DNA from: Nostoc sp. KVJ20
GTDB taxonomy: Bacteria > Cyanobacteriota > Cyanobacteriia > Cyanobacteriales > Nostocaceae
Length of the DNA stretch: 64,000 nt
Direction of reading: 5' to 3'
Assembly: GCF_001712795.1 (NCBI RefSeq)
Contig: NZ_KV757672.1
Span: 23,941 to 87,940, forward strand
In this document: piece after piece, positions 58,984-64,000 of the stretch
Layout: each line of letters begins with the position of its first letter
Position numbering within the stretch: position 1 is the stretch's first letter
Position numbers and translations under genes: made by a program
The notes under the pieces: generated by a model
Told to the model about the DNA's origin: nothing
Seen by the model: the letters and a program-made list of their open reading frames with translations, nothing else
The model's database searches: none

Positions 58984-59502
58984 ATGCCTCAAGTAATACC
59001 GGGACGATTTACAGCCGAGATTGATGAACCCTTTGTTGTGTTTTTGATTGGGATGCGAGTTAATAAATTATTCGCTTTTTCCAAATGGATTCCCACAGCC
59101 AGGGCAATGTCGCCCATGCTACAAAGCCTTAATCAGAATCCTGAAAAAGGCTTTTTAGGAGGAGAAACTTTTGTGTACTGGCTAGGGGTAGGACTGATTC
59201 AGTATTGGCGATCGTTCGAGGATTTGGAGCGTTTTGCTAGAAATCCAGCCGATGCACATTTAAAAGCTTGGCAAAGGTTTAATCAAGCCATTGGTGCTGA
59301 TGGCAGTGTTGGCATTTGGCACGAAACTTATTTAATAGAACCGGGAAGATATAAGGCGATTTACGGGAATATGCCTATCTTTGGATTAGCTGCTGCAACT
59401 AAGCACGTCCCAGCTATGGGGCGGAAGAAAATAGCACGCCGTCCCCTGGGAGATGACGGCGAACCAACTGCACCCTCACCAGTAATACAGCTTCCTAACT
59501 GA
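58984..59502 (+). CDS. DUF4188 family protein
   Basis: A 172-residue DUF4188 protein, a soluble family that is often next to a PadR regulator. ATG at 58984 (MPQVIPGRFTAEIDEP) has an AGGAG ribosome-binding sequence six bases upstream; an in-frame start at 58951 is inside the operator. Visible: PFVVFLIGMRVNKLFAFSKW, FVYWLGVGLIQYWRSFEDLE and the HETYLIEPGRYKAIYGNMP segment. DUF4188 resembles monooxygenase-like alpha/beta barrels, but the reaction is unknown. Confidence 0.9.
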   Translation: MPQVIPGRFTAEIDEPFVVFLIGMRVNKLFAFSKWIPTARAMSPMLQSLNQNPEKGFLGGETFVYWLGVGLIQYWRSFEDLERFARNPADAHLKAWQRFNQAIGADGSVGIWHETYLIEPGRYKAIYGNMPIFGLAAATKHVPAMGRKKIARRPLGDDGEPTAPSPVIQLPN

Positions 59503-59543
59503 TAACTGAGTATAGATGCTCTTAATTGTCAAGGCTGAGGAAT

Positions 59544-60638
59544 CTAAGACAATGCCGCTGCGGGAGTCAAACCCAGTTTAGATAACAGGCGATCAATGTC
59601 AAAATGCTCAGACATTAACTGGCGAACGCATTGAACCTTAATCGGCTCGTGGAGGCGGACTTGCCCGAAAGTGCGGTCAACAATTTCTACAGTGGTGAGG
59701 GTGTCTAAGTCAACTGATAAAATGGGGATTTCTAGTTCTTCAGCGCGATTGAGAATGAACGGCGGCGGGGGTAGTTGCCCGGTGAGAATTAAGCATTGGG
59801 TAGAAGTTTCTAAAGCCGCTTGCTGAATTTCCACGCGATCGCCTCCTGTTACCACAGCCATATTCCGGCGTTTGCGGAAATATTTCACAGCGGAGTTGAC
59901 ATTCATTGCTCCAATTGCCAGACTTTCCACCAACAAATCTAGGCGATCGTTGCGACAGAGAACATCAGCCTTTAACTGTTTGACTAGTTCGCCAACACTG
60001 ACGCTGCGGAGCAAAGCGTTATTTGGCAGCATTGCTAGCACCGGAATTCCTTGCTGTTCCAAAAATGGGCGCAAGAGAGTGTCAACTGTTTCTAGTTGGG
60101 TGACAGGGATATCATTGATCACAACTCCAATCAAGCGATCGCCCATACGCCCTTTAGTAGCCAACAACGCCTCAACCGAAAGCAAGGATTTATAGCGGGC
60201 TACTAACAGCACACCAGCATCCAAGACTTCAGCCATTTGCAGCAAAGACAAGTCAAACAAATTGCCCTCGGATAAATCACCAGGCCCCTCCAATAACACC
60301 AAATCTCCTTGGGACTTATGTAAATATTGCTGGATTAGGGACTGCTGATAATCGGTTTTGTCTTCCCCCCGTAAGCGCTTTTGCACGTTTGGTTCATCCA
60401 AAGCCAGCATTGTCGGTGCAATGCGGTTTTCCGGCAAATTGAGGCTAAGAGCGATGAACTGGACATCTTCCTCAACTACAGTTCCACTAGACGAATTAAA
60501 ACACGTACCGAGGGGTTTACCGTAGGTAATATCCAGTCCTTTTTGCTGTAGCTGATGAGACAAACCCAGAACAGTTGCAGATTTACCGCTGTAAGTCTCG
60601 GTTGATCCAATCAGCAAATATTTAGGGGATTTTGGCAC
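59544..60638 (-). CDS. DRTGG domain protein with a P-loop (phosphotransacetylase-like)
   Basis: A 364-residue protein with an N-terminal dethiobiotin-synthetase-like P-loop domain (LIGSTETYSGKSATVLGLSH) and a C-terminal DRTGG domain (RKRRNMAVVTGGDRVEIQQA). The arrangement is that of phosphate acetyltransferase N-terminal parts, but the catalytic transacetylase domain is absent. In cyanobacteria such proteins are annotated as phosphotransacetylase-family or cobyrinic-acid-like; a regulatory role is likely, but the ligand is unknown. Confidence 0.88.
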   Translation of the reverse strand: MPKSPKYLLIGSTETYSGKSATVLGLSHQLQQKGLDITYGKPLGTCFNSSSGTVVEEDVQFIALSLNLPENRIAPTMLALDEPNVQKRLRGEDKTDYQQSLIQQYLHKSQGDLVLLEGPGDLSEGNLFDLSLLQMAEVLDAGVLLVARYKSLLSVEALLATKGRMGDRLIGVVINDIPVTQLETVDTLLRPFLEQQGIPVLAMLPNNALLRSVSVGELVKQLKADVLCRNDRLDLLVESLAIGAMNVNSAVKYFRKRRNMAVVTGGDRVEIQQAALETSTQCLILTGQLPPPPFILNRAEELEIPILSVDLDTLTTVEIVDRTFGQVRLHEPIKVQCVRQLMSEHFDIDRLLSKLGLTPAAALS

Positions 60639-61234
<596 letters not shown>

Positions 61235-62215
61235 ATGAGAACCAGAAAGCTAGGTAAACAAGGGTTAGAAGTTTCAGCTATCGGACTTGGTTGCATGGGA
61301 ATGTCTGAATTCTATAGTGGCCGTGATGAAATTGAGGCGATCGCTACAATTCATCGAGCATTGGAACTTGGAGTTAATTTTCTTGATACTGCTGATATGT
61401 ATGGGCCTTTTACTAATGAGCAACTAGTAGGCAAAGCAATTAAAGATCGCCGTGATCAAGTAGTATTAGCAACCAAATTTGGCAATGTCCGCACTGAAGA
61501 TGGTGGTTGGAAAGGGATTAGTGGCAAACCCGAATATGTCCATCAAGCTTGCGATGCCTCACTAAAACGTCTGGGAGTAGAAGTGATTGACCTGTATTAT
61601 CAACATCGGGTAGATCAAACCGTACCTATTGAAGATACTGTAGGAGCAATGGCAGAGTTAGTTAAGCTGGGAAAAGTTCGTTATTTAGGGCTTTCAGAAG
61701 CCGCTCCTGCTACGATTCGACGGGCTGTGGCAGTTCACCCCATTGCAGCACTGCAAACCGAATACTCTCTTTGGAGTCGAGAGCCAGAGGATGAAATTTT
61801 ATCGACTGTGCGGGAATTAGGAATTGGGTTTGTTCCCTATAGTCCATTAGGAAGAGGGTTTTTATCAGGTGCGATCGCTAGCCCTGATGATCTAGCACCT
61901 GATGACTATCGCAGAAATGCTCCTCGCTTTCAAGGTGATAATTTTTCTAAGAACCTGCAATTAGTCGAGCAAGTGAAGGCAATTGCCACCGAAAAAGGAG
62001 TAACTGCGAGTCAGCTTGCACTAGCATGGCTATTCGCTCAAGGGGAAGATATTGTCCCAATTCCTGGTACAAAACGCCGTACCTACTTAGAGGAGAATGT
62101 TGCAGCTACCGAAATTACCCTGACGGAACAAGAGTTGAACCGGCTGGAAGCAGTTGCACCAAAAGGAGTAGCAGCAGGTGAGCGCTACCCTGACATGAGT
62201 ACTGTTAACCGTTGA
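61235..62215 (+). CDS. Aldo/keto reductase (AKR13-like)
   Basis: A 326-residue aldo/keto reductase, without Fe-S motifs. The N-terminal GLGCMGMSEFYSG, FLDTADMYGP (Asp and Tyr), VVLATKFGN (Lys), YYQHRVDQTVPIEDT (His in place) and the late VPIPGTKRRTYLEENV are typical of AKR13/YakC-type enzymes. AGGAG ribosome-binding sequence 9 bases upstream of the ATG. Reduces an aldehyde or sugar; substrate not visible. Divergent from the DRTGG gene, with the composite element between them. Confidence 0.94.
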   Translation: MRTRKLGKQGLEVSAIGLGCMGMSEFYSGRDEIEAIATIHRALELGVNFLDTADMYGPFTNEQLVGKAIKDRRDQVVLATKFGNVRTEDGGWKGISGKPEYVHQACDASLKRLGVEVIDLYYQHRVDQTVPIEDTVGAMAELVKLGKVRYLGLSEAAPATIRRAVAVHPIAALQTEYSLWSREPEDEILSTVRELGIGFVPYSPLGRGFLSGAIASPDDLAPDDYRRNAPRFQGDNFSKNLQLVEQVKAIATEKGVTASQLALAWLFAQGEDIVPIPGTKRRTYLEENVAATEITLTEQELNRLEAVAPKGVAAGERYPDMSTVNR

Positions 62216-62294
62216 TCCATTAACGAAGTGTAACCAGATTTGTGCCGATTATTCTAAATACGCGAAAGCAGGTGAAAAGCATTTAAGACTTTTT

Positions 62295-62672
62295 TCAAAA
62301 ACCCAACACCTGCATTGATTTTTCAAGTACTTCTTTGGGGCGAAATGGTTTAGTTAGATATAAGTCTGCACCCACCTCAATACCTTTTTGTTTATCAAAT
62401 TCTTGTCCCTTAGCTGTCAATATCACAATGTAAACATCAGTCATTCCCAGGTCGTGTTTTACAATATGGCAGACTTGCAGACCATTCATTTTAGGCATCA
62501 TCACATCAAGAAAAACTAGGGTTGGTTTTTCGGTTTTAATAGTTTCGAGAGCTTCTTCTCCATTTCTAGCAGTTAGAAGTTCAACACCCTCGTCTTCTAA
62601 TGCTTCTAAGGCTTGTTCCATCAAAATCAAGATATTGGGTTCATCGTCAACAATCAAAATTTTCTGGGTCAT
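62295..62672 (-). CDS. Single-domain response regulator
   Basis: A 125-residue receiver domain only. Phosphorylation site and neighbours are present: the acidic pair in KILIVDDEPN, the Asp in FLDVMMPKM, the Thr in ILTAKGQEF and the Lys in LTKPFRP. No output domain, so it is probably a phosphoryl carrier, or it acts in a phosphorelay with the hybrid kinase upstream (62812 on), from which it is separated by a heptamer array. Confidence 0.95.
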   Translation of the reverse strand: MTQKILIVDDEPNILILMEQALEALEDEGVELLTARNGEEALETIKTEKPTLVFLDVMMPKMNGLQVCHIVKHDLGMTDVYIVILTAKGQEFDKQKGIEVGADLYLTKPFRPKEVLEKSMQVLGF

Positions 62673-62749
62673 AGGGGTTGGGGATTGGGGATTGGGTATT
62701 GGGGATTGGGTATTGGGGATTGGGTATTGGGTATTGGGGATTGGGAAGA
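62673..62749. repeat. Heptamer tandem array (GGGGATT/GGGTATT)
   Basis: About ten 7-base units (ATTGGGG, ATTGGGT types) between the response regulator and the hybrid kinase. A second array of CCCCAGT units (about 62775-62805) ends only a few bases from the kinase stop codon. Confidence 0.9.
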
Positions 62750-62811
62750 AACTTGTTCAATATTTCTCCCTCATCCCCCAGTCCCCAGTCCCTAATCCCC
62801 AGTCCCAGCAA

Positions 62812-64000
62812 TTACTGTTCTGACAACATAATAAAAAATACATTTTCCAACTCCTTCTCAAAGCGTAGGGTTTTCACCAAATCGGCTTCTTGAGAGAAGA
62901 TAGAATCGATAATAATCATGTCAGGTTTGGCTAACAAGGCTTTATGGATGCATTCTTGCGGATCTGAGGCTTCAATGACGCTGTATCCCTGAGTTTGCAG
63001 TACATCTGATAGAGTTTTTAAGGCTGATGCATTTTTATCTACAACCAATACCTTTTTACTAGAAGTGCCCTGATAAAGTAGTGAGCCAATTTCGCCCAGG
63101 AGTTTCTCTGTGTCAATGGGCTTGGTGAGATAGCGATCAATGCCAATGTGGTAGCCCCGTTCTTTGTTTTCAATAATTGACAGAATAATGATCGGAATGT
63201 CTGCGGTTTGAGGATCATTTTTGAGAACGGCTGCTACATCAAAGCCGTTGATTTGGGGCATCATCACATCCAAGAGAATCAGATCGGGACGGGCTGTTTT
63301 TATTTGATGAATTGCATCCATACCGTCTTTCCCTTCCCGAACGTTGTAGCCTTCATTTTCTAATTGTTGACGGAGCAGTTCCCGAATGTTAGCGTCATCA
63401 TCTACAACCAAAATGGTTTTACGGTTTTGGTTCACCACAGTGTTTTTGGTGATGACGTGTTCTTTGAGTTGTTTGACTAGCGTATCCAGATTCAGATTAG
63501 CAGTGCTTTTTTGATCGCTGGCGTAGGTGGGAATGATGAACGAGAATATGCTGCCGTTCCCTGGTTCACTCTCAACCCAGATTTTACCGCCGTGATGATC
63601 GACGATTTGCTTACAGATGGGCAGTCCTAATCCTGTGCCCTTGGGTTTGTCGGTGAGGGTGTCGCCAACTTGGCGGAATTTCTCGAATACTTTCGGCTGG
63701 TCTTCAGGTGCAATCCCAATACCCGTGTCGATGACGCTGATGCAAACACCCTCGTTTCCTTGTTTGACGCGACAGGTAACACAACCAGATTCGGTAAACT
63801 TAACGGCATTGGAAATCAGGTTGATTAAGACTTGCAGCAGACGGTTGCGATCGCCTACTATCTGAGGCAATCCAGGTTCAATCTCGCTGACCAACTGCAA
63901 ACCATTGGTTGCAAACAACGAGGCTGTAGAATTGGTTGCCCAATCAAGTAATTCACTAGGATCAATGGGCTGCATCTGCATAGGTGTCAAGTTAAGGCTG
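62812..64000 (-). CDS. Hybrid histidine kinase, 5' end beyond window
   Basis: The C-terminal part of a hybrid sensor kinase; the frame stays open to the right edge, so the HisKA and sensor parts lie outside. In order: HATPase domain (N box LINLISNAVKF, G1 DTGIGI, G2 GTGLGLPIC), receiver 1 (ILVVDDDANIRELLRQQLEN, LILLDVMMPQING, LTKPID) and receiver 2 (KVLVVDKNASALKTLSDVLQ, MIIIDSIFSQE). Receiver 2 ends at FFIMLSEQ, just after its fourth strand, so it lacks the last third and the usual Lys. Pairs with the response regulator downstream. Confidence 0.93.
   Translation of the reverse strand, partial: SLNLTPMQMQPIDPSELLDWATNSTASLFATNGLQLVSEIEPGLPQIVGDRNRLLQVLINLISNAVKFTESGCVTCRVKQGNEGVCISVIDTGIGIAPEDQPKVFEKFRQVGDTLTDKPKGTGLGLPICKQIVDHHGGKIWVESEPGNGSIFSFIIPTYASDQKSTANLNLDTLVKQLKEHVITKNTVVNQNRKTILVVDDDANIRELLRQQLENEGYNVREGKDGMDAIHQIKTARPDLILLDVMMPQINGFDVAAVLKNDPQTADIPIIILSIIENKERGYHIGIDRYLTKPIDTEKLLGEIGSLLYQGTSSKKVLVVDKNASALKTLSDVLQTQGYSVIEASDPQECIHKALLAKPDMIIIDSIFSQEADLVKTLRFEKELENVFFIMLSEQ

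Overview
The window looks like chromosomal DNA of a filamentous, Nostoc/Anabaena-type cyanobacterium. Evidence seen directly: a psaM gene for a photosystem I subunit, a sufR-sufBCDS iron-sulfur cluster with a cyanobacterial SufR cysteine signature, very many HIP1 octamers (GCGATCGC), several Uma2-family genes, and numerous heptanucleotide tandem repeats between genes. No rRNA, tRNA, CRISPR array or transposase gene was recognised. All identifications come from reading motifs and protein character; no database search was run.

Layout. 1-3.9 kb: two unrecognised minus-strand genes, a WD40 protein and two tandem Uma2 paralogues. 4.0-10.1 kb: sufBCDS (minus) facing sufR (plus), with two CAAC-N6-GTTG operators between them. 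10.2-16 kb: small membrane and hypothetical proteins, YbjQ, a TPR protein, an orphan ABC ATPase and a CNNM/CorC transporter. 16.1-20.7 kb: mfd, which carries heptamer repeats in frame and whose 3' end is duplicated on the far side of a DUF433/DUF5615 toxin-antitoxin pair. 20.7-24.3 kb: a compact accessory island with a TIR-domain protein, a VapBC-type pair and a HicBA pair. 24.3-32.3 kb: DUF29, a PotD-like lipoprotein, a methyltransferase, a gene remnant, Uma2 and a large U32 peptidase. 32.4-34.9 kb: an AAA ATPase/TOPRIM (DUF3226) two-gene operon plus Uma2. 35-47.6 kb: mostly housekeeping genes (ABC exporter with a broken 5' end, Fe-S aldo/keto reductase, BFN nuclease, riboflavin synthase, M23 peptidase, BirA, PgeF, CsaB, DUF2499/DUF3593, hisA). 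47.9-54.9 kb: an MFS permease with an amino-sugar kinase, dienelactone hydrolase, sugar kinase, psaM and a TPR protein. 55.5-64 kb: GST, YajQ, MAPEG, a DprA-like protein, a PadR/DUF4188 divergent pair with a striking double operator, a DRTGG protein, an aldo/keto reductase, and a response regulator beside a hybrid kinase cut by the window edge.

The most interesting stretches are: (i) the TA module held between two direct copies of the mfd 3' end, which differ mainly at synonymous sites, as expected if a DNA circle from a relative integrated by single crossover; (ii) the TIR-helical-repeat protein preceded by a tiny ORF, inside a TA-rich island; (iii) the AAA ATPase/DUF3226 TOPRIM operon, similar in layout to PARIS and OLD defence systems; (iv) heptamer arrays that enter coding sequence (mfd, sufD end) or occupy a ribosome-binding position; and (v) an A9 tract that puts the ABC exporter start out of frame. 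The intergenic space is rich in short dispersed repeats, several of which recur within the window.
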